Shown here: positions 39,632 through 50,150 of the stretch, piece after piece | How positions within the stretch are numbered: position 1 is the stretch's first letter | Layout: each line of letters opens with the position of its first letter | Origin: Caldicellulosiruptor kronotskyensis 2002 | GTDB lineage: Bacteria; Bacillota; Thermoanaerobacteria; Caldicellulosiruptorales; Caldicellulosiruptoraceae | NCBI RefSeq assembly: GCF_000166775.1 | Contig: NC_014720.1 | Location: forward strand, 2,636,001-2,700,000 | Direction: 5' to 3' | Length of the DNA stretch: 64,000 nucleotides | Notes under the pieces: generated by a model | What the model saw: the letters and a program-made list of their open reading frames with translations, nothing else | Told to the model about the DNA's origin: nothing | Database searches by the model: none | Made by a program: the position numbers and the translations under genes

Positions 39632-40618
39632 TTACCACCATGCTTTGAGTGGTGAATATACCTGATCGCCTATAAAATGCTTTATCAGCTTGTAGCACTC
39701 AAGTCTTATAAATCCCTTATAGGAAACATTTCTATTCAGCTGTCTGTGACGAACTGTAGTCTCAAGCTTGCTTTGAAATTCTTTTAAAAATATTTTCTTC
39801 CCTTCTTGATTTAGATAACAATAATTTAAATCTTCATCAAAATGCTCAAGCTCTAACTGATGGTTATTAAGAAGCTTAAATATTACAGTATCAACAATCA
39901 ATGGCTTGAAAATCTCAGAAATATCAAGGCTAAGCGAAAATCTCTTTTCGCTTGGTTCATGCAAAAAACTTATGCTTGGGTCAAGCTGAGTTTGATAAAT
40001 TTGAGATAAAGTGTGACTGTAAATCAAGCTATTTCCAAACGAAATAAGAGCATTGATGGGATTTGTAGGTGGTCTTTTTTCTCTTTTTTCCATTGAAAAA
40101 TCTTCTGGAAGAAATTGATTAAATGATTGATAATATATATTTCGAATTCGCCCCTCAAGTCCCATTAGCTCTGAAATACTTGATATATTAAACCTTCCTT
40201 TTTCCCACTCATCCTCAATTGCAATCAAATAAGCCTCAGCTTCCTTTCTTTCTCTCAAATTTCGCATCATATGGTATACTGCCGACTCGACAAAACAATA
40301 TGCTAAAAATAATCTTTTTTCTCTATCAAGATAATGAAGGGCTTGCCTAACCACAACATCTCCAGACACATTTTTCTTGCGTGGCAAGAAACTCCCCGCA
40401 TAAAAACCATAGTAGTTGTAAAAATGAAGAACAATACCGTATTGAGAGATATAGTTTAGAGCTTTTGTGTTCAAATCGACTTCTCCAAAGATGTGAATCT
40501 GTTCAACGTTTTCTATATCAATTGCCTTCTTTTCAGCACCCATTTCAAAATAAAGTGTATTTTCATGCCTTCTTAGTCTTCCATTTGAAGTAATATATAA
40601 GCTCTTTTGCATTACCAT
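39632..40618 (-). CDS. cas1: Cas1 integrase (type I-B)
   Basis: About 328 residues. Cas1 inserts new spacers at the leader-repeat junction. The N-terminal beta domain starts KSLYITSNGRLRRHENTLYF. The metal site is visible as the Glu in GLEGRIRN, the His in SFLHEPSEKR and the acidic DISEIFKP. PPTNPINALISFGNSLIY is also diagnostic. The ATG at 40618 follows GGGGG by 5 bases and begins 1 base after the cas4 stop; an earlier in-frame ATG (40639) lies inside cas4. It ends 26 bases before the cas2 frame. All catalytic residues appear present. Confidence 0.95.
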   Translation of the reverse strand: MVMQKSLYITSNGRLRRHENTLYFEMGAEKKAIDIENVEQIHIFGEVDLNTKALNYISQYGIVLHFYNYYGFYAGSFLPRKKNVSGDVVVRQALHYLDREKRLFLAYCFVESAVYHMMRNLRERKEAEAYLIAIEDEWEKGRFNISSISELMGLEGRIRNIYYQSFNQFLPEDFSMEKREKRPPTNPINALISFGNSLIYSHTLSQIYQTQLDPSISFLHEPSEKRFSLSLDISEIFKPLIVDTVIFKLLNNHQLELEHFDEDLNYCYLNQEGKKIFLKEFQSKLETTVRHRQLNRNVSYKGFIRLECYKLIKHFIGDQVYSPLKAWW

Positions 40619-40619
40619 T

Positions 40620-41144
40620 TTACCCCCAGCAAAACTCAAAGTACGCGCACGACTTGCAAATCTTTTGTTTTTGCGCAGGCGGCGGAATAGATTTTGTTGT
40701 AATTTCTTCTATCTCTTTTAAAGCTTGCTTTACTTTTTCTTCGTACTCAGGGGTAAGTTTTAGCACCTCTTTTCTTTTTTCTTTTGGATAATTGATTATA
40801 CCTTGCTTTTGAACTCCTTTTTGCTTGAGATAGTAAAGGTAATACATAACCTGCATTATGTCAGCTTCTTTCATTTTACTGCTATACTTTACTTCTCTGA
40901 TACTGCCGTCTGACATTATGTCTATTGTGATTATGTTATCAATCAAGATTTCCTTACTTTTTTCTTTAGGATATGAGTATTCATGCAAAAGTCTTCCTAA
41001 AAGAACCTTATCTGATTTGTTTTCGAAGGTTATATTCTTGCTAAAAAGCCATAGTTTTCTTTTGCAAACATAAAGATAGTTAATTTTTATAGCCTGGAAT
41101 TTTAGGTCTTGAAATTCTTGAGAATTTTCCATGCCAAATTTCAC
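40620..41144 (-). CDS. cas4: Cas4 exonuclease
   Basis: A 174-residue RecB-like nuclease with an iron-sulfur cluster that trims prespacers and helps choose PAM and orientation. The first cluster cysteine is in YLYVCKRKLWLF (C27), the last three in CKSCAYFEFCWG (C163, C166, C172). The nuclease core is reduced to recognisable pieces: GRLLHEYSY, a strand reading REVKYSSK (lysine of the E-x-K motif) and KEADIMQVMYYLYYL. It lies between cas3 (8-base gap) and cas1 in the operon. Confidence 0.93.
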   Translation of the reverse strand: MKFGMENSQEFQDLKFQAIKINYLYVCKRKLWLFSKNITFENKSDKVLLGRLLHEYSYPKEKSKEILIDNIITIDIMSDGSIREVKYSSKMKEADIMQVMYYLYYLKQKGVQKQGIINYPKEKRKEVLKLTPEYEEKVKQALKEIEEITTKSIPPPAQKQKICKSCAYFEFCWG

Positions 41145-41152
41145 TCTCTTTT

Positions 41153-43891
41153 TTAGAGAATAAAACTATCTTCTATACTTTTCTCTTCTTCAGCTTTTAT
41201 TAAGCCTTTCTCATTATTGTATACAAAATCATTGTTCAAATATACACCTGAAAGCCAACGTTTAAGTCTTCTTTTCCACTTACTATCCATCTCAATTTCA
41301 ATTGTAAGTTTATTATAAACAGACTCTAAGTCTTTTGAACAAAAATGCATAACAATATATTTTGACAAGACACCCCTCTTAAATTGCGTAAAAAGCATCC
41401 TTTTATTTTCTTTGCCCTGTTCTATTGTTTTTATAAATTCTTGAATATCCTTTTTAAATTCTTCAAACTTGTTCTTGGGAATAATCTGTACACTATAAAT
41501 TTCTCTAAAAATCTCTTCTGCTTCAGATTTTTTATCTGACATCAATCCACTATCTAATACAATAAGGGTATTGTAAAAATCCTTTAAATATCTACCTTTC
41601 TTTTTCATTGTAGAATAAAATAAAGTTACCAAAATGTACTTATCATATTCTGACAGTTCAATTTCTAACTGGTCTAATTTTGCTAACCAATCATGACTGA
41701 AAAGAAGAGAATTATAGACACTTTCTTTATTCTTACCTTTATCCTTTTTACCTTTATTTTTATTATTTTTTTGAACAAGGATTAAGTCTGCAAACTCCTC
41801 TCTAAAAAACTCCTCAATACCATCATCGTCAAATTCTTGTTGAAAAGTTTTGTCTAATAAGCTCCCCAAATTAGATTGATTATATCTTGCTTTCCACAAC
41901 CAAGCAAGTGAAAGATTAATAAGTTCCTTTGTATAAACTCTCTGCCCGCCTGATTGCAAATTATTGCTATCAAATATAAGTACATTTACATTTGGCTCAT
42001 TATGATATTCTTTTTCAAAAGCTCTAAAAGGGTAATCTAATTTTAATTTCTCATCATTGCTTTTATTGACAACTTCATTATTTTGATAAATATATCTTCT
42101 CAAAATTCTCCCCATTCTTTGGACTAAGCAGTCAAGCGGGCATATCTCTGTATACAAAAAATCTGCATCAATATCTAAAGAAGCCTCAACTACTTGGGTT
42201 GCAACAAGTATTTTGCCAATATTCTCGGTTTTAGGATTCTTAAACTCATTATTTATATAATCAAATTCTTTACTTTCTCTATCTTTCAAAGTAAATCTGG
42301 AATGAATAAGAAAAATTCTTTCTTTCAATTGTCCATCTGCACTATTTTTCAATTTATCATACACACTCTGCGCAAAACCTACAGTATTCAATATTATAAG
42401 TACTCTTTTGTTATTATTTGCTTTTTGCAAAATTTCTCTAATTATTTCATCAGGAATATCAAATTGCTCATTTTCGATTTTAATTAAATTTAGTTTTATT
42501 TTGTGTTTGTAAAGTTTACTAAATGCATCTTTTTCTTCCTCATAAATATTTATAGTATTTACATTATCATAAAAGTCAGGAATTACATCTTTTAAATAAT
42601 CCATTACAAATTTTGGCATAGTAGCAGTCATTAAAAGAAATTTCCCACCCATTTTATATACCCATTCCATAAATTTTGCAATTATAGCACAAGCTTTTGG
42701 CGAATATGCCTGTATTTCATCAACTGCTATTCGGGAATATGAAAGAGAAACAAATATCTTTTCAAATCCAGGAGGCCTCAATGCATATGGAAAAAATTGG
42801 TCTCCTGTTGAGATTATTACAGGATATGATAGTTGTTTTGAAAGCTCATACAACTTTATTGAGCCAGTTTCATCTGAATTTTTATCCAACAAATAAATAT
42901 CAGCATCTGAATGCAAAAGCCCTGTCTTGTCACATCCAAATACATTTTTAGCTCTTTCAAAAGTGTTATTTACTGATGCTCTGAGAGGTAAAGTATAAAA
43001 AAGCTTTTCTCCTGATGACCATAAAAAAGCAAACTCTGTTTTACCATAACCTGTTGGTGCTATTAGAATAACGTTTTTTTCTGAACATTTTTCTAACTCT
43101 TTAAATTGCCAAGCATTATCTCCAATTTTACTTGAAATAGTTTTAGCAACATATTCTTTTTCTGGTGCATCAATTTCAACATTTTCTAACTCTTCTTCTG
43201 CTCCCTCTTCTTCGCACCACGAAGCAAAATGGTCGCAACGCTGTAAAATCCCTGATATAAAAATCCATTCTTTTTTAACTTCACCCCTGAGTGGATGATA
43301 GTCAAATTTGTAAGGAGGAACTACTAAATTCACAAAAAGTCTGTGGTTTAAAATAGCTTTCAGCCATGTCATATTAACATTGATTAATTCTTTATATCCA
43401 TCATAATTTGAAAGCTTTCCAAACTCTTTAGCAAGATTTTCTTTTAATTCATCTTTCCATTCATGAATTACCTTTTCACACACCTGTTTCAATTGCTTAT
43501 TTTCTAAAGAAATTATCTCATCAAAATTATCTCTCCAATGATGATACGCAATCGCTGAAATTATATAATTTAAATATTCTTCACTATCAAACTTTTCTTT
43601 TAGCTTGTCTATATTAATCCAAAAAACAGAAAATAATGAATGTGGAATTTCATAAATCACATCCCTTGGATAATATTCAATATTTCCTAAAGCTTTTATT
43701 TGAAAAGATGGCAATACTTTCCCCAAATCATGAAGAAATATTGCAACTTCAGTCGCATTCAAGATAAATTGATTATCTGAAAATTTCTTTTTAAAAAAGT
43801 TAAAAACCTTTAGTACATCAGAGACATGGTCTGATAAAGTAACTATTTTATTATTTTTCTCATCCACCGACTTTGCCCAAATTTCACTCAT
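41153..43891 (-). CDS. cas3: Cas3 nuclease-helicase (type I-B)
   Basis: About 912 residues. Cas3 degrades DNA recognised by Cascade. The N-terminal HD nuclease has SDHVSDVLKVF, FLHDLGKVLPSF and AYHHWRDNFDE. The superfamily 2 helicase follows: Walker A in LIAPTGYGKTEF, AVDEIQAYSPKA for motif II, LLMTATMP for motif III, and VATQVVEASLDIDADF with LVQRMGRILRR for motifs V-VI. I start at ATG 43891, with GAGGAGGG upstream, overlapping the end of cas5; an ATG 15 bases earlier lacks spacing. The HD and helicase parts are fused in the usual order, and all motifs seem intact. Confidence 0.95.
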   Translation of the reverse strand: MSEIWAKSVDEKNNKIVTLSDHVSDVLKVFNFFKKKFSDNQFILNATEVAIFLHDLGKVLPSFQIKALGNIEYYPRDVIYEIPHSLFSVFWINIDKLKEKFDSEEYLNYIISAIAYHHWRDNFDEIISLENKQLKQVCEKVIHEWKDELKENLAKEFGKLSNYDGYKELINVNMTWLKAILNHRLFVNLVVPPYKFDYHPLRGEVKKEWIFISGILQRCDHFASWCEEEGAEEELENVEIDAPEKEYVAKTISSKIGDNAWQFKELEKCSEKNVILIAPTGYGKTEFAFLWSSGEKLFYTLPLRASVNNTFERAKNVFGCDKTGLLHSDADIYLLDKNSDETGSIKLYELSKQLSYPVIISTGDQFFPYALRPPGFEKIFVSLSYSRIAVDEIQAYSPKACAIIAKFMEWVYKMGGKFLLMTATMPKFVMDYLKDVIPDFYDNVNTINIYEEEKDAFSKLYKHKIKLNLIKIENEQFDIPDEIIREILQKANNNKRVLIILNTVGFAQSVYDKLKNSADGQLKERIFLIHSRFTLKDRESKEFDYINNEFKNPKTENIGKILVATQVVEASLDIDADFLYTEICPLDCLVQRMGRILRRYIYQNNEVVNKSNDEKLKLDYPFRAFEKEYHNEPNVNVLIFDSNNLQSGGQRVYTKELINLSLAWLWKARYNQSNLGSLLDKTFQQEFDDDGIEEFFREEFADLILVQKNNKNKGKKDKGKNKESVYNSLLFSHDWLAKLDQLEIELSEYDKYILVTLFYSTMKKKGRYLKDFYNTLIVLDSGLMSDKKSEAEEIFREIYSVQIIPKNKFEEFKKDIQEFIKTIEQGKENKRMLFTQFKRGVLSKYIVMHFCSKDLESVYNKLTIEIEMDSKWKRRLKRWLSGVYLNNDFVYNNEKGLIKAEEEKSIEDSFIL

Positions 43892-44711
43892 CTTTACCCT
43901 CCTCAAGGTCGGCTAAAAATACAGGGATATTATCTTCTGTATCAAAATAAGTAGTAATATCACCAAAATCCCCATTATTTAGTTTCACTTTGACATATCT
44001 AAAGTTTCTAACTCCATTCTGAATTTTATAAAAAGAAGTTATATTGTAAGCCAAGCCATTAACCTTTTTAAAGTCAAAATTTCCATCAAATCCAAAAACT
44101 TTTTCAGGAACCCAGAAAAAATTTTTGTAGTTTCCATTAATTTTATCAATTATCAAATCAACATATCTTATATCTTCAATTAATATCCAGTCTTCAGCTC
44201 TGCCTAAATGTATAACAGAAGTTCTATTGATAGGATTTTCAAAACTACTTTTTATAATATCCAAAAACTCTTTGTCACAATGATACAAATAAATTAAAAT
44301 TCTTACGTTATGCAAAACATCTGCAATACATGGCATCTGCCCACCGATGTGTTCAATGTGGCCACCAACATATCGATTTGTTATAGAGCCAAACCTTTCT
44401 ATATGATTTCCTATATTCAGGTTTCTCAACCAAAAGTATTCTTCAACTTTGGTTTCAAAATTTCCACAAACTCCCATTTTAATTTGTTTCAATTTGTGAT
44501 ATAAACATTTGCAGTTTTTATTTACACAAGGCTCCTCTTGCCCTGGTATATTCTTAATACCAAGAACATTTGCTATCAAACCTAAAACCGTCGAATAAGG
44601 TGGAATAGGGTATGTATGTCTTCTTTGATAACTAAATGGTATCCTAAAATGTGCTTGCGGTTGATATATCTTCATTTTTAAAGTATAAATAGAATTTTTA
44701 GTCTCTTTCAT
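43884..44711 (-). CDS. cas5: Cas5 (type I-B, Tneap-like)
   Basis: A 275-residue Cascade subunit that caps the 5' handle of crRNA. The N-terminal segment KMKIYQPQAHFRIPFSYQRR followed by HTYPIPPYSTVLGLIANVLG is characteristic of the Cas5 of Tneap-type I-B systems. A cysteine-rich insertion (CVNKNCKCLYHKL, near residue 62-74) is unusual and could bind metal. A second methionine at residue 13 is an alternative start. The gene overlaps cas3 by 8 bases. A 48-base gap to cas7 is the largest in this part of the operon. Confidence 0.9.
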   Translation of the reverse strand: MKETKNSIYTLKMKIYQPQAHFRIPFSYQRRHTYPIPPYSTVLGLIANVLGIKNIPGQEEPCVNKNCKCLYHKLKQIKMGVCGNFETKVEEYFWLRNLNIGNHIERFGSITNRYVGGHIEHIGGQMPCIADVLHNVRILIYLYHCDKEFLDIIKSSFENPINRTSVIHLGRAEDWILIEDIRYVDLIIDKINGNYKNFFWVPEKVFGFDGNFDFKKVNGLAYNITSFYKIQNGVRNFRYVKVKLNNGDFGDITTYFDTEDNIPVFLADLEEGKDE

Positions 44712-44759
44712 TTCTCTTCCCTTCCTGATTATTTGCCTATGGATGGACTGCTTGTTGTA

Positions 44760-45878
<1,119 letters not shown>

Positions 45879-46424
45879 TTAACCCTCCTTATTTTTTTCC
45901 TTATTCTTTTCCTTCTCTTCACCTAACAATCCACTTAAAAATGAATATACCATCACTTTAAAGCTTTCAACAGAATACTTTGGACTAAAAGCTTTTACAA
46001 AATCTTTGCCAACTTCCTCTTGTGCATTTACAAATTCTCTCAGAATAATATGAAAAACTTCTTCTCTCTTTCCTAACCTTGTTAATTCAAGAACTCTGAA
46101 AGTTATTGCTCTGGGCACTTTTTTGTCTTTATCAAAAAACCTATCATAAACCTTACTTTTTCTTAAATTTTCTCCATACCATCTTAACCTTTCACAAAGT
46201 TCACTAACATTCTGTAAAGAAAATTCCTTATACAAACTCCAAAGTTTAATTTTGTCTTCTCCTTTCGCATTATTAGCTGCCCATTCTAACATTTTTTCCA
46301 GTTCAAATCCAAGATTCTTGTATGAATTAATTGTCTTTGCAAAATCCTCAAATTTAATTTTATTATGAAAAATCGATTCTTCTAATGCTCTCTTAAGCTC
46401 ATCAAAATTAAACCTCTCATTCAT
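45879..46424 (-). CDS. Small helical protein between cas8 and cas7; probable separate Cascade small subunit (Cas11-like)
   Basis: A 181-residue, charged and apparently all-helical protein (FNFDELKRALEESIF, LEKMLEWAANNAK, SELCERLRWYGENLRKS, YSVESFKVMVYSFLSGLL) with a lysine/glutamate-rich tail. It begins 1 base after the cas8 stop and ends 3 bases before cas7. I do not recognise the sequence. In many type I-B systems a small subunit comes from the C-terminal part of Cas8, by internal translation. Here Cas8 is short (420 residues), and this gene occupies the place of that C-terminus, so a detached small subunit is the reasonable inference. An unrelated accessory protein is possible. Confidence 0.7.
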   Translation of the reverse strand: MNERFNFDELKRALEESIFHNKIKFEDFAKTINSYKNLGFELEKMLEWAANNAKGEDKIKLWSLYKEFSLQNVSELCERLRWYGENLRKSKVYDRFFDKDKKVPRAITFRVLELTRLGKREEVFHIILREFVNAQEEVGKDFVKAFSPKYSVESFKVMVYSFLSGLLGEEKEKNKEKNKEG

Positions 46425-46425
46425 A

Positions 46426-47688
46426 TCAGAGCCTCCTTTTTTGTTTTTCCATTATCAATAGATAAAGTTCAAAAAGATTTTGAGAAATTTTTATTAAATC
46501 ATTTTTTTCTTTAGCTAATCGAAAGTAATGAGCAATAAACTTATCATCTTCGTCTGATTCATCATCATTTCCTTTGTTACTTTCTCCTGACAGTTTTTTT
46601 AAGGCTATCTTAAAAACCTTTTCACCAATTTCCATAATTCTTCCATAATTTTGATTTAATACTAAATTTAAGATGCTCGTTTCTCCAATTTCACTCAATA
46701 TGCTTGAAATTTTTCGATTCAAAAGTAACGAAATTACCTCATGAGGTAAACTATAAAAATCTATCTTATATTTTGGTTTCCCTTTAATTTTAAACATTAA
46801 TTTGCTGACAGCTTCAATATTCATCATAGTCCATTTCCCAAGCTGAATATTTGTTTTTAATGCCATCTCCATTACAGACATTCCCAATAACCTTCTTACA
46901 TCAGCTGTTTTTGCTTTCTCGTTAACAGCTTTGATATACTTATTCAAATACCACATCACTTGAAATGATTGAGCATTTATAAAAATTTCTGAACCGTCTT
47001 CAAGCTTAGTAAGAGCCAAATGATGATGGATAATAAAATATAAACATATCGGACAGATTCTTAACGATGTACTATTATTCCAAAATGAGTTTGGAAATTT
47101 TCCTACCGACGATCCTAATAAAGAAGAATGCATTAAGTCAAATTTAAAAAGTCTTTTTTCTAATTTGCTGTTTTCATCTGGCTCTACAGCTCTTTCAATT
47201 CCGCAAAAATCACATCTATGAGTAACTCTATTATTAGTTATAGAAAATAAATTTAGTAAAATTGTTATAAATTCTTTTCTATCTCCTTGTTGTACAAGGT
47301 TACGATATAGCATTTCATTGAAAAATAATTTATCAAAAGCTTTAATAAGTTTATAACCAAATCTCCCCATTGCAGCAAAATATTCTTTATGCTTTTCATT
47401 ATTACTTTGTTCTTTTTTTTCATCATTTTTCTTATTCTTTTTTTCTAACCATTCTTCAATATCATCATTCTCAGTTAAATACTCTACATAATAAACTAAA
47501 GATTTAGGTATATCTTCTTTACCTATTTTGACAGGTTCAAAAATTGCTTTATCTATAGCTAAACTACCATCTTCATTTAACCAACTTTCAACTACATCCT
47601 CACCTAATTCCCTTGAAATAACACTTAAAAATCCAATCACCGAAGCATTATAGAGCCAATTACCTGGATATAATATAAGCTTATCCAT
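46426..47688 (-). CDS. cas8: Cas8 large subunit (Cst1/Cas8b1-like)
   Basis: A 420-residue protein that recognises PAM in Cascade. The start DKLILYPGNWLYNASVIGFL is typical of Cst1, and two CxxC pairs form the zinc site: CDFCG (C159, C162) and CPIC (C212, C215). A low-complexity Lys/Asn/Glu linker spans about 82-100. The protein is mostly helical after residue 250 and ends in a basic KQKRRL. It is short for this family, and the following gene may supply the missing C-terminal small-subunit part. It lies 5 bases after cas6. Confidence 0.88.
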   Translation of the reverse strand: MDKLILYPGNWLYNASVIGFLSVISRELGEDVVESWLNEDGSLAIDKAIFEPVKIGKEDIPKSLVYYVEYLTENDDIEEWLEKKNKKNDEKKEQSNNEKHKEYFAAMGRFGYKLIKAFDKLFFNEMLYRNLVQQGDRKEFITILLNLFSITNNRVTHRCDFCGIERAVEPDENSKLEKRLFKFDLMHSSLLGSSVGKFPNSFWNNSTSLRICPICLYFIIHHHLALTKLEDGSEIFINAQSFQVMWYLNKYIKAVNEKAKTADVRRLLGMSVMEMALKTNIQLGKWTMMNIEAVSKLMFKIKGKPKYKIDFYSLPHEVISLLLNRKISSILSEIGETSILNLVLNQNYGRIMEIGEKVFKIALKKLSGESNKGNDDESDEDDKFIAHYFRLAKEKNDLIKISQNLFELYLLIMEKQKRRL

Positions 47689-47693
47689 TTTTC

Positions 47694-48485
47694 TTACCTC
47701 ACCACCTCTACAAACCCAAACCCTTGACCCCGTCTAAATCCTATGCCGTTTTGATACAGTTCTTTTAAATCCTCTGGGTCTCCTGATAGTTCAAACAAAC
47801 CAGAAAATCCTGTCAAAAACATTATATCTTTGCCTGTTGTTTCAACAAACTCAGAAATTCTGTGTTTTACAACAATCTTTTGAATATTTATTGGTCTGAA
47901 AGTCAACCTCTTTTGCAGTCCTTTGTTTTGCCCTCTCAAAAGACGAATATTTCTTATCCCAAAGTCAACAACTTCATTAAAAATGTCCTCAAAACCTTCA
48001 TCGTAAGGCAAAACTGGCACCTTTTTGTTGCCTTCTTTTTTCTCAATCAAAATTGGAGCAAATGTTTTGAACATCATAGTTGATCTAAATTGTTCTGGTT
48101 CTCTTACCAAATACATTCTCTTTAATTCAATTTTGCAGTTTTCTGTTAAGTGGCATGGATAGAGGCGATTGTTGAGTAAGCTATTGTACATGTTTACAAA
48201 AAATTCATAGTCGGATGTGGAAATATTTAGCATAATATCTCCTCTGAAAAAAACTGTATCATCTTGAAAGTTCATATTGGGAAGATTAACTGAAAAAACA
48301 AATGGCTTTTGCCATTTATTCTTTTTTTCACCCCACCAGTAAATTCTATTAAAGTAGTCTTTGTCATATAGAGAAAGGGCACTTTTTAAAAAACTCATAA
48401 AAATAGTTCTGTAGTAAACTGGAAGACTATGTCCCTCACTTTGATTTTCAATCACCTTAAAAATGAACTTTGCTCTCACGTACAA
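47694..48485 (-). CDS. cas6: Cas6 crRNA-processing endoribonuclease
   Basis: A 263-residue ferredoxin-fold RNase that cuts each repeat 8 bases before its end. A candidate general-base histidine is in SEGHSLPVYYRTIF (H19). The C-terminal glycine-rich RAMP loop is GIGFRRGQGFGFVEVV. The start listed is TTG 48485 (AGGTGG 4 bases upstream); GTG 48479 is an alternative with longer spacing. It is the first gene of the type I-B operon and the only Cas6 in the window, so it must make crRNAs for the Cmr complex too unless another copy exists elsewhere. Confidence 0.93.
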   Translation of the reverse strand: MYVRAKFIFKVIENQSEGHSLPVYYRTIFMSFLKSALSLYDKDYFNRIYWWGEKKNKWQKPFVFSVNLPNMNFQDDTVFFRGDIMLNISTSDYEFFVNMYNSLLNNRLYPCHLTENCKIELKRMYLVREPEQFRSTMMFKTFAPILIEKKEGNKKVPVLPYDEGFEDIFNEVVDFGIRNIRLLRGQNKGLQKRLTFRPINIQKIVVKHRISEFVETTGKDIMFLTGFSGLFELSGDPEDLKELYQNGIGFRRGQGFGFVEVVR

Positions 48486-48747
48486 TATCCCACCTTTTTT
48501 AATATTCTAATCTGTATGATGTCATTAAATTATATATTTCGACATTAATTGCTAAAATCCTTCTTTATTTTTGAAAAATTTTAAAATTTTTAGATGCTTG
48601 AAAGATAGTTTATGGCATAAATTTATTCTCATATTTTATTATTTTATTTCAAAACTAATCTGGCTTTTTAAGCAAAAAATTTTTTTGAAATTTTTTATTA
48701 TTTTTTGCTACTATATTTATAGTTAAATCTCTTTTGGAGTGAAAATT
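48486..48747. other. Divergent intergenic region, cas6 / membrane protein
   Basis: 262 very AT-rich bases between divergent genes. On the minus strand a TATAAT near 48529-48534 could serve cas6, but its -35 is poor. On the plus strand TTGAAA (48684-48689) with TACTAT 18 bases later could serve the membrane protein. I see no gene or RNA here. Confidence 0.4.
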
Positions 48748-50076
48748 ATGGAAAAAGCCAATCAGTTTATTACAAAGTATGTATATCTTTTTGCAATAAC
48801 AAGCCTTGTCTTTCCAATATTTATTATGCTTTCTTCAATGGTAGCTCCAGTGGACGTATCCAATATTTTTTTGGCATTTGTGGTCATGGACATTTTGTTC
48901 TTGCTAATACCACATCTTATTCGCACAAAAAGCAAGGGAATGTGGGAAAAGATTTTAAATATTTTGTTTATAATAATAGTCCCACAAGGTTTTGCGTTAA
49001 TTGTGTTAAAGCCATACGGTTTTTTTGAAATGTTTCTCGGGCAAGTTTTTTGCATGGGACTTTATATACACTCATATTTAATATTCGAAAAAGAACAGGT
49101 CTCCCTTTCACTTGGAGCAATCTTAGCAGGTCTTTGGGCTATAATAATCGTGGGAGCAGTATCAAGTTTTATGAACATCCCAAGAAACATTACAAACCAA
49201 TATACCACCTATTCAATAATATTTTTGGTGACAAGTGTCTATCTCATAAACAGGGTTAACTTGGAAAACCTGTTGAGCAGAAGATATAGAAGAAAAAATA
49301 GCATATCAAACAGTATAAGTTATATTAACCTATTTTTGAGTATTGGATTTATCGTAATACTTCTTCTTCTTTTCAAGTTCAAAGGACTTGCACCATATAT
49401 TGTTTCATTTATTGTGGAAGTGGTAAAGTTTTTGCTCAAAGTAATAAAGAAAATCCTTGACTTTTTAAACTCTTTGTTTGCCACAACAAAACCACAGACA
49501 GATACAAAAAATGGATTAGAAGAATTTCTTAAAACAATGAGACCTGCAAAAAAGAGCTTGTTTGCTCAAATCCTTGACTTTATTGGTTATGTTCTTGCAT
49601 TGTCAATTTTGGGATTTTTGATATACAAGGCATTAGGGATTCTTGTAAATATATTGAAACAGATGATGGCAAACTTTTTGCTCTTTTTGAATAGCATTGC
49701 TAGTAATCTTCAGATTGAAGAAAGAGGGCAAAACTATACAGATGTAAAGACATTTATCTTTGCAAAAAAATCCAAGCATCAAAAACTCAAAAACGTTAAA
49801 GCTAAAAAAGTACATTTTGAAAAAATTAACGACTTAAATTTGCGACTTCGAATCATCTTTAAATTTACAATGGAATATTTTTATCACAGAAAAAATTATG
49901 TGCTCAAAAGCTCTTACACCCCACTTGAGATGGGAAAGACTATCTCAAAAGGTGAACTTTTAAATGCTGATGTTGTGAACAAGCTTGTTGAAGAATATAA
50001 CAAAGTTAGATATAACAGGGAATATAAGGTATTGTCTACCGAAAATTTTGAACGTTTTTTGAAAAACCTCAAATAA
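48748..50076 (+). CDS. Membrane protein with DUF4129-like C-terminus
   Basis: About 442 residues. Four to six membrane spans fill residues 10-185, one lies near 195-215, and two more lie around 265-310. The cytoplasmic or external C-terminal tail contains YTPLEMGKTISKGELLNADVVNKL then VEEYNKVRYNREY (in two parts). This matches my memory of the DUF4129 domain found in transglutaminase-linked membrane proteins. No transglutaminase gene is adjacent, which is unusual. ATG 48748 follows GGAGTG by 7 bases; a GTG at 48739 is part of that site. Function is unknown; envelope-related by family association. Confidence 0.7.
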   Translation: MEKANQFITKYVYLFAITSLVFPIFIMLSSMVAPVDVSNIFLAFVVMDILFLLIPHLIRTKSKGMWEKILNILFIIIVPQGFALIVLKPYGFFEMFLGQVFCMGLYIHSYLIFEKEQVSLSLGAILAGLWAIIIVGAVSSFMNIPRNITNQYTTYSIIFLVTSVYLINRVNLENLLSRRYRRKNSISNSISYINLFLSIGFIVILLLLFKFKGLAPYIVSFIVEVVKFLLKVIKKILDFLNSLFATTKPQTDTKNGLEEFLKTMRPAKKSLFAQILDFIGYVLALSILGFLIYKALGILVNILKQMMANFLLFLNSIASNLQIEERGQNYTDVKTFIFAKKSKHQKLKNVKAKKVHFEKINDLNLRLRIIFKFTMEYFYHRKNYVLKSSYTPLEMGKTISKGELLNADVVNKLVEEYNKVRYNREYKVLSTENFERFLKNLK

Positions 50077-50150
50077 ATCTATTACTTCAAACTTGCATAC
50101 AAAAAGCAAAATCCGAATAAGTTATTTATTGAGAGATTAAAGCGCTAATT

